A DNA stretch of 64,000 nt. Origin: Euglena gracilis. Taxonomy: Eukaryota; Euglenida; Euglenophyceae; Euglenales. The stretch is from NCBI GenBank assembly GCA_039621445.1, contig CP154956.1, positions 45,799,291 to 45,863,290 on the forward strand, in the 5' to 3' direction. This document shows, in pieces, positions 54,801 through 64,000 of this stretch (the stretch's first letter is position 1; each line of letters opens with the position of its first letter). The translations under genes and the position numbers were made by a program. The notes below the pieces were generated by a model. That model saw only the letters and a program-made list of their open reading frames with translations, did not search any database and was not told where the DNA came from.

Positions 54801-57800
54801 GGCCGACCTGCCTCCAGGCTGGGGCACTGCTCAGTGTGATCCTCCTCCTCCCCCGCCTCGCCTACTCTTACGACCTCGGCGTGTGGAGCGCAGGCTTCTG
54901 TCGGGGGTGAAAGCACTTTCCTCGTTGAAACAGGTATCAACCTTGCTATGGCCTTTTTTAACGCCTGACCATTCAACCCAACTTGCATTTGGGATGAAAA
55001 TCAGTCAACGGCCTGCAGATGCCTTAACCAAAGGCTGTCTGTGTGAGGAGCTGTGCCAGATACAACATTGCAACCACCGATGATGCTGAACATAACCCCT
55101 TCCCCAATATTACCCCCCCAGCTTCATATTTGGGCGGAAATTTCAAGACCCTGAGGGGGGTATTTGGGCAGGACTATCAGACTTCCATTTTTTTTGCCCG
55201 AACTTCACCATCTTTTAAGCAAAATTCCAGTGGATGACCATTTTTTTTGGGACAAAAGTGTCGATCATGACCTCCAATTTCGTGAAATGATGAAACTCAT
55301 TGGATTTTGATTTCTTTCTGTCTCGCGCCGCTCACACAGCACCTGTCAGAGTTTCCACGGAGGGCGGGGTTGTATATATTTGGGCGAAATTTCAAACCCC
55401 AGGGGGGTTCCTATTTGGGAGGGTTATATCTGGGGGGTTTACTCTGGTTGTAAACACATCCGCGGCTTGACGTGCTAGCAGCAGGCCGCGGCTAGCTGCG
55501 TTGCAACAAACCATTGGACCAAGTCAAAATTGATGAGGGCATCATTTTTTAGTGTTGGGGTTCACAGATATATATTTTCTGCAGGGTTCTCCGTAAAACC
55601 CCAAAGTTTCCATGCTCATTTTTTCTTCGAAAAAGAGATTTGTTTTTTTTGGCAGTTGTCTGTTTTATGCCTATGAGGTCCAGTTCAGGTGTCGACACCC
55701 GGGGGGGGGCAACCTGTGCAGGTTTCTCGTCTCCAACCCAGTCCGCCACCCCAAGGCGTCTGGCATGAATGCAACAACCGCAGTGCGCTCAGCCACATGC
55801 ATGGCTGCAGTTGGCTGGCAACTGGCTGCCACCGGAAATTTTCCAACCAGGGTTCCCCTTTTTTTTGCTCCTGGTTGCTGCCGCGATAGGCCAGGGCTAC
55901 CACCGAAACAGACGCAGCTTCCTCCATCGCGTCCGTTTGGGGCTGTGATGCATCCCGGGCCCTCAGCAGCCGCCTGGCACCGCGTGATGGAGGGGATGCT
56001 GAACGCCCGCACCCACCCCAACATCGCGTACTGGAACAGCCTCCGCTTCCACCCGGTGTACGCCCTCCTCGAGCCCAGGGGCCGCCTGGCCGCCTGGCCG
56101 TATACTCCGAATGGCTTCCGTTTCTGCCTTGCCTTGGGGCCGATCTTGGCTGGAGGTTGCCAAGTGGGACGGCATTTCTGGGTTTCTCCGTTTGTTTTTC
56201 TCCCTTCTATTCGGGGGGGGGGGGGCACTATTCGGAAAGTGGTTGAAAACCAGGTGGTCCGAGCATTATCGAAGGAAATTTCTTTGTGGGTCTACTTTCC
56301 AAACCATGTCAAATTTGCTGCAAATGTTACTCTTGTGGATGGATCATTAAACGTAAACTCACCCAACCCTCATTTAGAGGTATTGCAAAAACTGGAGTCT
56401 ATACTAGGCATTTACCCCCCCCCACCCCCCCCCCCCGCACCCACAAGGAGCGGGCTACTATTCGGGGGGGGGGGCACCATTCGGAATTTTGGTTGAAAAC
56501 CGAGGGGGAGGGGGCTTCTATTCGGGGGGGGGGGGGGCACTATTAGGGGGGGGCTTCTATTCAGGGGGGTTTAGGTGTTTTGTTTGTTATTTTGTTGCAA
56601 ATTTGTGCAAATTTTGTGCAAAGTTTGACAAAATTTTGGAGATTTCTGGGCCTTTTTTTATGTTTCTTGCTTACTTTTGCTGGGAAATAATTTAGACTCA
56701 CAAAAATTCTGCATCCTGGACCAGACATTTTACCTGAGACCAAGCTTTTTGCCAATTTTTTCTCATTTTTGTTTTTTCCGGGCAGAAACTCCATATTTCT
56801 AAAATCACAATCACACAGTCCCAACAAAAATCATGTTTTGGGTATTATTGTTGGAAAAAGTGTGCATTACAGCTCAAAACATAGACCAAGGTTGCTGTGG
56901 AAAAAACAATCGCGTGATTTTTCTGGGTCCCTCTAGCGGAAGTGTACACATTCCCAAAGCTGCAACTTCTCTGCAATTTCCGCAATTTTCCAGAAGGCCT
57001 CGGATATCAATCCACCCCCTTCCCTGTGATTTGGCAGCCTGGGGCCGGTCCCTGCCGTTCGATGCTGCTGGGGGTGGTGGCGTGCCGCGGCGTGATGCTG
57101 GACACGGAGGCCGACAAGAAGACCCAGGAGGACCAGACGGGCCTCTGGGGCAGCCTGAAGACCTCCCCACTGTGGCCACTGCTCGGCATGGCGGCCGTGA
57201 TCGCCCTGCAACCAGAGTGGCCCCCTAAAATTTTTTAACCCCCCCCAAAGTTTGCTTGGGTTTGTGATCCCCCTCCCCGCAGAAAACAGGAATGGGGATT
57301 CGGCATCAAAGAGGATGGTGTCCTTGCAGAAAGATGGGATTTTTTTATAAAAAAAAGCTGTGCCCTGGATCCGGCCAGCATCGATGGTGGGTCTGTGAGT
57401 ATCCGCTTTCTTTCATGGATACTTGTTTCGCAGTTTTTCACAAGTTCCGACGTTTGCCTTTCCAAGTTCACAAAGGATTTCATAACATTGTGAGGGGGAG
57501 GTGAAAGGACTTGCACAACAAGAGGGAGTTTTCATCCACAAGGCACACGTCAAACAAGAATTTTTTTCTTTTGACTCTCTGTGACCCTGCGTGTGTTCAC
57601 TGTGATGCTTACAGCATGCTGGCTCAGCGGCAGAGCATCTCAACTACAATTGTGGGGTGGATTCCCGGCAAGCACATTTATTATTTTTTTATTTTTTGTT
57701 ATTTTTTGTTATTTTGTTATTTTGGGGCCCTGCCAACAATTTGTGTGAAAGGACTTGCACCCCCCCCCCCAAAGCCATTCGAGCATGCTCGCAAGTAACC

Positions 57801-59041
57801 CCCTACGGCTTATCCCCCCCGCCGTCACCGGCGGTCACATGGTTTCCCAGGAGGCTGGGGTAGGGGTTGGGCCCGGCCATGCGCCTGGTCCGCTGGGGGC
57901 CGCCCTGCCCCCGGGCGTGGGGGGTCCTGGGGCTGAACGACGCGCTGACCCGCAGCCTGCTCTTCCTGCCGCTGCCCCAGGCCGCCCCCGCTCATGTGGT
58001 GGGGAGGGGACAGAGGTGGACCGCGGGAGGAAGGGCCACGGAATGGGTCCCCGGTTGGCTAGACCCCATTCCTCTGCCCAATTGTCCACTTGCTCCCCCG
58101 GCCCCCTGTTCCGGGGGAGCCGCCTGCCACGGTTCACCCAGTTCCTCGTGACCGCCCATCGCCAGACGCTGCGGGACACACCTGCGGAGGGGCCCACGAG
58201 GCACAAGTGTTTTGTTCGTTGGGTGGGGCTTCGGGTGAAAGGGTTCAAGCGGTGCAGCTGCACACTGCAGCCAAACATGACTGGGTGTTGGCTGTGCTTT
58301 CGATCTTGCCGTGCGGTGCACACACCTTTTCCACCGGATGTACCCCCGCTGCCCTGGATGTCGTTTCCCCGTCACCCACGCAGCCGCCTACCCACCTTCG
58401 CGGGCCTCTCGGGCCGAGCAGCCGTCCCTCACCCGGGCCCTGGCGTGGGGCCCCCTGACGTACCTCGGCGCCATCAGCTTCCCCATCTTCGTGCTGCACG
58501 GGCCCCTCGGCCAGCTGCTGTACAAGAAGGTGATCGCGTCCCTCTTCTTCTGGCAGCCGTACAACTCCCGCACAGAGGGTTCCAATGATACACCGTTCAC
58601 ACACAGTCTTAATGCCTGCCGGAAATGGGTTTGTTGGGTTTTTGCCAAATCCAACAAAGATATTTGAGTGTAGCTGAGAAGGGTGTCGTGGAACAAAAAA
58701 ATAATTTATTTTTAATAACACATATCTAGGGTTTTCAAAGTTGTATTCTGCCAAGCCAGGTTTGCAGCAGTCAGTTTGCTTTCCGACGGTCGCGCCTGGC
58801 TGAGAAGAAGGGCCTTTCAGTGTCGGGAGGGCTTGGCCGCTCTCTGGGCGCCTCTCCCGAGGCCGGGGTCGCTGGACCCCGCTGGCCCCAGGTGTGGTTC
58901 TTTGTGCTGTACTTGGCCCTGACGGTGGCCGGGGGCGCCCTCCTGCAGTGGGCGGTGCTGTCCCGCAAGTGGTTCGCGGGCAGCCTTTGCTTTGGTCCCT
59001 CACCCAAAAGCCTGTCACATAATCTGCTAGGCGGTCTTTGA
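50667..59041 (+). CDS. Acyltransferase-3 family integral membrane protein, many exons
   Basis: Family members (OafA/NRF-6 type) move acyl groups, often acetyl, onto sugars, lipids or other acceptors across a membrane with about ten helices. Seen here are an N-terminal helix (AWATAAVVAGVAGLLLA) and a long Pro/Ala-rich luminal or cytosolic segment. The family start LPALDSIRFFLILYIVCGHF carries the His of the RxxH-like region. It is followed by VVVGAFFVLSGYVAGYTG, KVMGYYPLHLLVLLLF, AGALLSVILLLPRLAYSY, YWNSLRFHPVYALLE, MLLGVVACRGVMLD, the C-terminal YLGAISFPIFVLHGPLGQ, and a last helix VWFFVLYLALTVAGGALL. Approximate exons are 50667-50810, 50942-51421, 51687-51836, 52331-52522, 53865-53952, 54780-54880, 55967-56099, 57038-57210, 57875-57980, 58125-58190, 58384-58576 and 58893-59041. 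Acceptor substrate unknown. Confidence 0.78.
51930..52165. repeat. Dispersed G/C-run repeat, copy 2
   Basis: Collinear with 25430-25690; lies in the acyltransferase intron after 51836. Between the two G/C-run arms is a short AT-rich core with GTGCTATTTTTTTTAGCAC, itself a small hairpin. Confidence 0.55.
52680..52960. repeat. TTACATATTACA low-complexity tract
   Basis: About 280 bases of ATATTACATATTACA variants in an acyltransferase intron, ending in a short TG run. Confidence 0.9.
54294..54700. mobile_element. Miniature hAT-like element, 407 bp
   Basis: The left end CAGGGTTCGATATAAG and the complement of the right end (CAGGGTTCGACATAAG) match at 15 of 16 positions. Flanking 8-mers TCTGTGGT (54286-54293) and TATGCGGT (54701-54708) agree at six positions. 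Same family as 15036-15268. It lies in the acyltransferase intron 53953-54779. Confidence 0.75.
56580..57015. repeat. Dispersed repeat, second long copy
   Basis: Diverged copy of 21660-22290, ending GCAATTTCCGCAATTTTCC, then AGAAGGCCTCGGATATCAAT. Its end lies 22 bases before the acyltransferase exon at 57038. Confidence 0.55.
57610..57725 (+). repeat. tRNA-like segment with T-rich tail, possible SINE
   Basis: GCTCAGCGGCAGAGC at 57622-57636 is an intact D-arm with a pol III A-box. GGGGTGGATTCCCGG at 57654-57668 resembles a degenerate B-box/T-arm. Acceptor and anticodon stems do not pair, so it is not a working tRNA. It is followed by a TTATTTTT tail of about 45 bases, as in some tRNA-derived short interspersed elements. 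Confidence 0.3.
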
Positions 59042-60520
59042 ATTTCCCTCTGTGGTTCTGGGGCACCAGGCCTCATCTTTATTTCATTCCTCATGTTTTC
59101 GGTGCCGGGTGTTGCGACATTCAAAAAAGACACTCCCTCTGCGCAATTGCGATTGCGATTGCAATTGCAGGGACAAGCCAACTGCATGTTTTGTGCGTGT
59201 TTGGCCGCCTGAGATCCATGAGATGGTGTTTTTTTTTTGGAGACATAGCCGGAGCCTCCTGGAGCCTCTGCATAAAGAACTCAGTGGAGGCCTCTGGCAA
59301 GAGGGAGGTCCAAACAGCCAGGGACCCATTTTGGTCACGGATGGGTGGTTCTGGGCGCGCCACAAAACAACGGCGGCATCTGTCTGTCTCCGTGCGCTGG
59401 ACAACAAAAGGACCCAGAACGCCCCCCCCCCCTCCCAGCAAACCACAGGCTGCCGGGGAATGCCACGAAGTCCGCCACCACGTCCCTCAGTTCTCTGTTC
59501 TGATCGGCTCGAGTGATGTGAGGCTGGGAGGGGCGGACAGGAAGAAGAAGGCAGCGTTTCTCCCCTTCACAATTTGTTACTGGGGGCTTGGTGCTTGCCG
59601 TCCCCCAAGCTTGCCGTCCCCCAGTCAGTCAGGTGGGTAGGGCCAGGGATCATGGGGGGTGGCACCGTGGCAAGGTGCGGCCGCGGCCGCCACCGTGGGC
59701 TGGTGCGGCCGCCCCACCGCAGCTGTTGCCGCGGCGGCCGCGTTGGCACCTCACGGTAACCCACCTCTGGGGGTTCCACCATTGAGACTGCGGAAGTTGG
59801 CTGGAATCGATGCAGATCGACCGGTCCGGCAAGCCGGTCGATCTGTGCTGACATATGTCTCTCCCTGCCCGCTGCCTCCTCTTCCTGCCACCGCCATTCT
59901 GTACATAGCACATACCGCTACGTTCATGTGTTTGGGCGTGACCGAGCCGTCCGCCACCAAATGCTTGGGAGCCCCTGAACCATCCCCCGAGCGGCGGTGC
60001 CAGCCGAGGCGGCACACCCCCCCCCCCGCCTCCCCCCGCCTCACTGGTGCAGCCGCGGCACAGCAGCCCATCCCACTTTCCGTTTCATACATCTGCCTGA
60101 TCTCTGCTTGCCTCAGCCGCACCTGTCCAATACCACTACCACAGATGACTTGTTTCATGACCTCACCGCCCAGATGCTTGGGGTTCTTGTCGATGCAGGC
60201 TGTGGCCTCCGCTTAGCTGGTTGTCAAGAAAGAGTTCAACTGGGACTTCTTTGAAACCGTTTTCGTGGTTTGTCAGACACATGATCGTTTTTTGAAGCCT
60301 TGCACAAGCTGCACATTACCCCCAAGTCCGTGCCTTTTGAATGAATTATTGTGTCAGAAGTGCTGGGCGGTGCGGATCGGAAGCCACAGATGTAACCATA
60401 CGCATGGCATGGTGGCCTAGAGCCACACGTCGAGAGCTGTTGTGGAGATCCGCTCCTTGCTTGATATCAAACAAACTGCCGAGCACTTGTCATGCCGCCC
60501 TGCAGTGTGATCTTGGTAAG
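59042..60520. other. Spacer after the acyltransferase gene
   Basis: No confident gene. A possible exon follows CGCTTAG near 60217 and reads VVKKEFNWDFFETVFVVCQ, but no partner exon was found. Longer frames in 59.0-60.2 kb are low-complexity or lack a protein-like pattern. Confidence 0.35.
59813..59845. repeat. Perfect 12-bp-stem hairpin
   Basis: CAGATCGACCGG, 9-base loop, CCGGTCGATCTG, in GC-balanced spacer DNA. Confidence 0.85.
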
Positions 60521-61090
60521 CTAGGGGTGGTCGGAAATCAGCCCGCAGTGCAAAATGGGCCATATCTGGAGCCAGGCGTTCAGCTGGTGGCTTTTATGGG
60601 TGAGGGTCCTGGGCTTACCCATAAGAGGGTCCTGTGTTTTTTGAGGTCCAATTCCTTTAAGGACCACTAGTTTGGAAATTATTTTGATATTTTCGATTTT
60701 TAACCCAAAATGGATCGAAATGGCTGAGTTCAAACAGGCCAAACGTACAGAATTTCGAGCGAAACGGCCTTAAAGTGGCCATTACTTGGGCCAGCCGTGG
60801 AGTTTCAGGGAAATGTGCTGTTAGAAAGGGCGTTCTAAGGGCTTTGTTTTGGTCGCCGGACATTTCCTTTGATTTCGCTTCATTTCCGAGACAGTTTGGA
60901 AACATCGATTTTCTGACCCATAACCAGCCCAAAATGGTTTCCCAGGAAAGGACCAAAAATGGCCGAAAAGTGGCTTTAACTTGGGCTGCACGAAGAGTCG
61001 GGAAAAAATATCAACCATGGTTGGATAGGGTATTCCCAGGGCTTCATTTTTGTTTCCTGGACATTTTTGATTTTGCCTTGGGCGGCGCGA
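60520..61090. repeat. Diverged relative of the macrosatellite flank
   Basis: Shares GGGCTT-GTTTTGGTC, GGACATTTCCTTTGATTT and CTTCATTTCC with 46436-46590, and the motif recurs twice within this block (60830-60890 and 61025-61080) at about 190-bp spacing. Non-coding. Confidence 0.5.
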
Positions 61091-61163
61091 ATCGCGCCAA
61101 TTTTTTCACAATTCCTTCGCGTTTGAGTTGCGCGGGTTTCCGCTTAGCCGACCCCACCTGTTT

Positions 61164-61243
61164 GGGGTTAGGGTTAGGGTTAGGGTTAGGGTTAGGGTTA
61201 GGGTTAGGGTTAGGGTTAGGGTTAGGGTTAGGGTTAGGGTTAG
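61164..61243. repeat. (TTAGGG)n block, about 13 copies
   Basis: Uninterrupted GGGTTA units on the + strand, flanked by unique sequence on both sides, so this is an interstitial telomere-type repeat and not a chromosome end. A short trace (two to three units) is also at 9216-9230. Confidence 0.97.
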
Positions 61244-61249
61244 TAACCC

Positions 61250-62620
61250 TTGAAATTTTTAGGAGTTGATGTGAACTGAAAATTTTGAGCCGTTTTGGGT
61301 CTATTTTGGGCATTTTGCAAAATGCCTATTTTGGAAATTTATGGCTGTTTTTGGGGGGTTTGGGAAACAACGACCTGGAACACCTGGGCCCTGCAAAACT
61401 GAACAGATTTTCCCCACCCGTGACTATCTCCAAGAAAGACACTGAAAATTTTTGTTTGAGGCGGCACAGGAACAGAACACAAGTTTTTTTTTGAAGTTTT
61501 CACAAGACAGTTTGCATGCGGATCTCCGCGTTCATGAATGCATGAAAGGTTAGAAAGCTTCATGCACAGCTGCCAAGAATGGGTAGACATGTTGTATTTT
61601 TATCTTGTTTGGTGGATGGTGCTGTGGTGGGGGTGCAGTACACACGGCAAATGAATGATTTGGGCGAATTGTGGATCTTTCAGGTGGAAACCCGCACAGA
61701 AATGTTTTAGAAATGAGAAAAGTTTGTGTTTGTTGACAGGAAGTGGGAATGGGAAGTGGGAACACGCTGAAACCTCCATAAGTCAGTTGTTAATGCGAAG
61801 TTGTTAATGAACAAGTTTGGGGGAAGGGGAGGGAGCGTTTGAGACGTTCACTGACGGTGGCAGTTTGCGGTTGTCCCTAATTCCTTTTCTTTTTTTTTTT
61901 TTTAAACACGGGTCTCTGCCCAGATGTGCGGTTGACAGAAACCTGCATGGAGCTAGTTGCCGTCCCGATGGGTTGTGTTTGTGATGTCTCGGTGTCCCGA
62001 CGTGCCTGGTGTGTCAGTGAGGCACAGCAACATGATGTTTTGAAGGTTGGGCCGGACAGGCTGAAAGGGAGCTGTGGCTGCTGTACCGGGGCAACAAGCA
62101 CAGGAGTGGGCGGAAACCCACCTGGCATTTGAACAGGAGGTGGACACCCTCCGAGGTGGACATGTCCCCCCTGGCTGGTGGTGAAGGTGTCGTCTGCAGG
62201 GATGGCGTGTATTGGTTGCCAAGCCGGGCTGCGGTGCGGTAGAGGTGCTATTCAATTACTGTCCCGAAAACAGCCAAGAAGCTGAGGTGAATTCTCAGGA
62301 AGGAAGAAAGCACCTCCCAGAACCCTCCTCCTGGAACCCAACGGTGTGGTTCGTCCAAAATCAGGGTTCGGGGATAGCTGGCAAAGAAATGAACCAAGAA
62401 ACAAACAAAAAAGCACCTATTTCAACAGCTGCTGGCGGCAGTCGAAAACTTTTGGGGTCCTCCAATTTCTCAAAATTTCAAGGCCTTTTGAATAGTTCTT
62501 TAAGAGAGTTTTACAGCATTTTCCGTTTGAAAAGTAGCAGTTTTTGCTGAAATTCTGACAAGATGCCCCAGACAACTCCTTTTTCTGGCTCTTCCATTTT
62601 CGGGCCCAAGCAACCAGGGG
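61250..62620. other. Spacer with one weak exon candidate
   Basis: Mostly featureless. After GGACAG at 62060 a frame reads AERELWLLYRGNKHRSGRKP and onward to a stop near 62240. Composition is protein-like, but no neighbouring exon or family was found. Confidence 0.25.
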
Positions 62621-62625
62621 GGGGG

Positions 62626-62770
62626 GAAATTGATATCCGCAATTTTCCCGCAATTTCCGCAATTTTCCGCAATTTCCGCAATTTTCCGCAATTTTCCGCA
62701 ATTTTTCCGCAGTTTCCGCAATTTTTCCACAATTTTTCACCATTTTTTTGAAGAATTTTTTCCCCACCAC
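62626..62770. repeat. TTTTCCGCAA tandem, dispersed-repeat fragment
   Basis: ATTGATATCCGCAATTTTCC starts a run of about ten TTTCCGCAA units, followed by ACCATTTTTTTGAAG. Same tandem as in 22190-22270 and 63030-63100. Confidence 0.8.
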
Positions 62771-63011
62771 CGAAGATGGAAGATGCAATGAGTTCAAGCC
62801 ATTCTTCAAATGGATCAACAGGTGTGCTATTGTGTTTTGTTGTCCCCCCCCCAGTTTACCAATTTTTCTCACAGGTGCACCACTGGTCACAGGATTGGGT
62901 GCGTCCCACCTGTGCAAAGAACATCAAGCGTGTTGATTTGTGCTCGCCTGCATCGACGTGGGTGTTGCGGTGTTCTGAACCTCACAATTGAAAATTTTCT
63001 AAGTCCCCCCA

Positions 63012-63125
63012 AGCAGAAATGTGTTTCCCCGATATCAATTTTTCCGCAATTTTTCCGCAATTTCCGCAATTTTTCCGCAATTTTTCCGCAATTTTTTCGA
63101 AGGCCTCCGATATCAATTTCCCCCC
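63012..63125. repeat. TTTTCCGCAA tandem with GAAGGCCTCCGATATCAAT end
   Basis: GATATCAATTTTTCCGCAA opens and TTCGAAGGCCTCCGATATC closes the block, so GATATCAAT occurs at both ends in the same orientation. Confidence 0.8.
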
Positions 63126-64000
63126 CCCCTGAGCAACATGCCTCTGGAAGTCTCCGGGGTTTGAAGACATGTGGCAGGGGAGGAAACCAGAAGGCGTTCA
63201 TTCTCAATCAACGCCGGGTTGCCGTTTGACCCGATGCAATTGGCTTCCCGGGACCACTCTCAACACAAGTGTGTCCGGTCCGTTTGGAAACCACCCCTGC
63301 CCTGAGTGCCCAAGTTTAAAGGCCGCAGGTCTCTCCTCGTTTGGCCAAACCCTCCTTGTGGAATCTCCTCTCCCTGGTTTCCATAAACCTCCACCCCTCA
63401 AACCCGCCAAAACATACCAGACTCCAGTCCGTTGCAAACTGCCTGGCAGCCTGGCAACAGCATCTGTCGTCTACGTCGTCTGCAAAGATTCACGCCTATG
63501 ACTGGTGTCGCAAGTAGTGCAGGAAGCGTTCCAAAATTTGCAAACAAACCAGCAGATGATTCTAGGGAAGTTCCCATCTTCCACTCCCCCCCATTGCTCT
63601 TTTTTAGCACACCCTTACGCATTCAGGCAGTTTCCCGCCTGGCCTCTCTGGCCTCACAGCTGGTATGCCCCCCCCTCCATCCCTCTCCATTAATTGTGTC
63701 TCTGCAAACCCCGTCTCCATCCCAACTCATAAAAGTTGGCCAAGCCTCTGCTCAAGCGTGACAAGTCAGCTGCTGGCCTCCTGAGAGGGTACTCTGTATT
63801 TTCTTTTAAGCGGATAACCGCCTACGTCGTGTCTTGGCCCCCACCCAACCCCATGCCAACTCCTCAAAGGTGTTTTTAAATTAATGTCAGGATGGTTAGG
63901 CAGTTAACCGCCGAAAACAAATTGTTGGTGGTGAAAAGATTTTGTGGGGGCTCATCCGAATGCTATGAGTGCAGAGTTTCGCAAATCAGTCAATTTTGCT
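63126..64000. other. Spacer to the window end
   Basis: No gene, RNA or repeat that I can support. Short frames here lack start context or family signal. Confidence 0.35.

Noticed and set aside
53575-55083. A 502-codon frame on the + strand
   Set aside because: It runs through G/C-run repeats and a miniature transposon, in a different frame from the acyltransferase exons at 53865-53952 and 54780-54880.
57610-57680. Functional tRNA gene
   Set aside because: Only the D-arm pairs; anticodon and acceptor stems do not form.
61164-61243. Chromosome end
   Set aside because: Unique sequence continues for 2.7 kb beyond the TTAGGG block.

Overview
The window is nuclear DNA of a eukaryote with long introns. 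The genes are split into short GC-rich exons, mostly 50-200 bases with strong G/C at third codon positions. The introns and spacers are AT-richer and carry homopolymer G/C runs, microsatellites and small inverted-repeat transposons. No operon, ribosome binding site or prokaryotic gene layout is present. A 13-copy TTAGGG block and several GC-AG introns fit a protist or algal genome. GC donors are frequent in, for example, haptophytes and dinoflagellates, but I cannot name the lineage.

Layout. 0-6.1 kb: a partial ORF at the edge, a fold-back repeat, two exon-like segments, then a 2.9-kb terminal-inverted-repeat (TIR) element (3041-5931) bracketed by two 138-bp direct repeats. 7.07-20.5 kb, + strand: a many-exon gene for the vesicle tethering factor p115/USO1 (armadillo head, coiled-coil tail, conserved C-terminal block). 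One of its introns holds a 2.0-kb hAT-like element (9272-11282) with a second TIR element inside it. 23.3-34.2 kb, + strand: a nine-exon gene whose exon phases all agree, encoding a basic protein I do not recognise. Its introns hold long GA, GT and CA tracts and two hAT-like miniature elements, one with a perfect 8-bp target duplication.

34.5-48.3 kb: satellite territory. A 19-bp minisatellite is interrupted by a TIR element (35194-36586). It is followed by a five-and-a-half-copy array of 1.56-1.80-kb units, each carrying the same hairpins, and then by a tandem of about 160-bp sub-repeats. 48.6-49.1 kb: an ORF with a WW domain. 49.3-50.6 kb: a 1.3-kb TIR element with a perfect 6-bp target duplication, ending 44 bases before the predicted start codon of the next gene. 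50.7-59.0 kb, + strand: a multi-exon integral-membrane acyltransferase-3 family gene. 59.0-64.0 kb: mostly unexplained spacer with a TTAGGG block, an inverted repeat and degenerate dispersed repeats.

The three main genes have no obvious shared pathway: one works in Golgi tethering, one is unknown and basic, one is a membrane acyltransferase. The most unusual content is the repeat biology: the 138-bp flanking duplication, the palindrome-rich TTAGGCGGCC element family, the hairpin-bearing macrosatellite, and the TIR element lodged in a minisatellite. No dedicated defence or biosynthetic gene system is visible.
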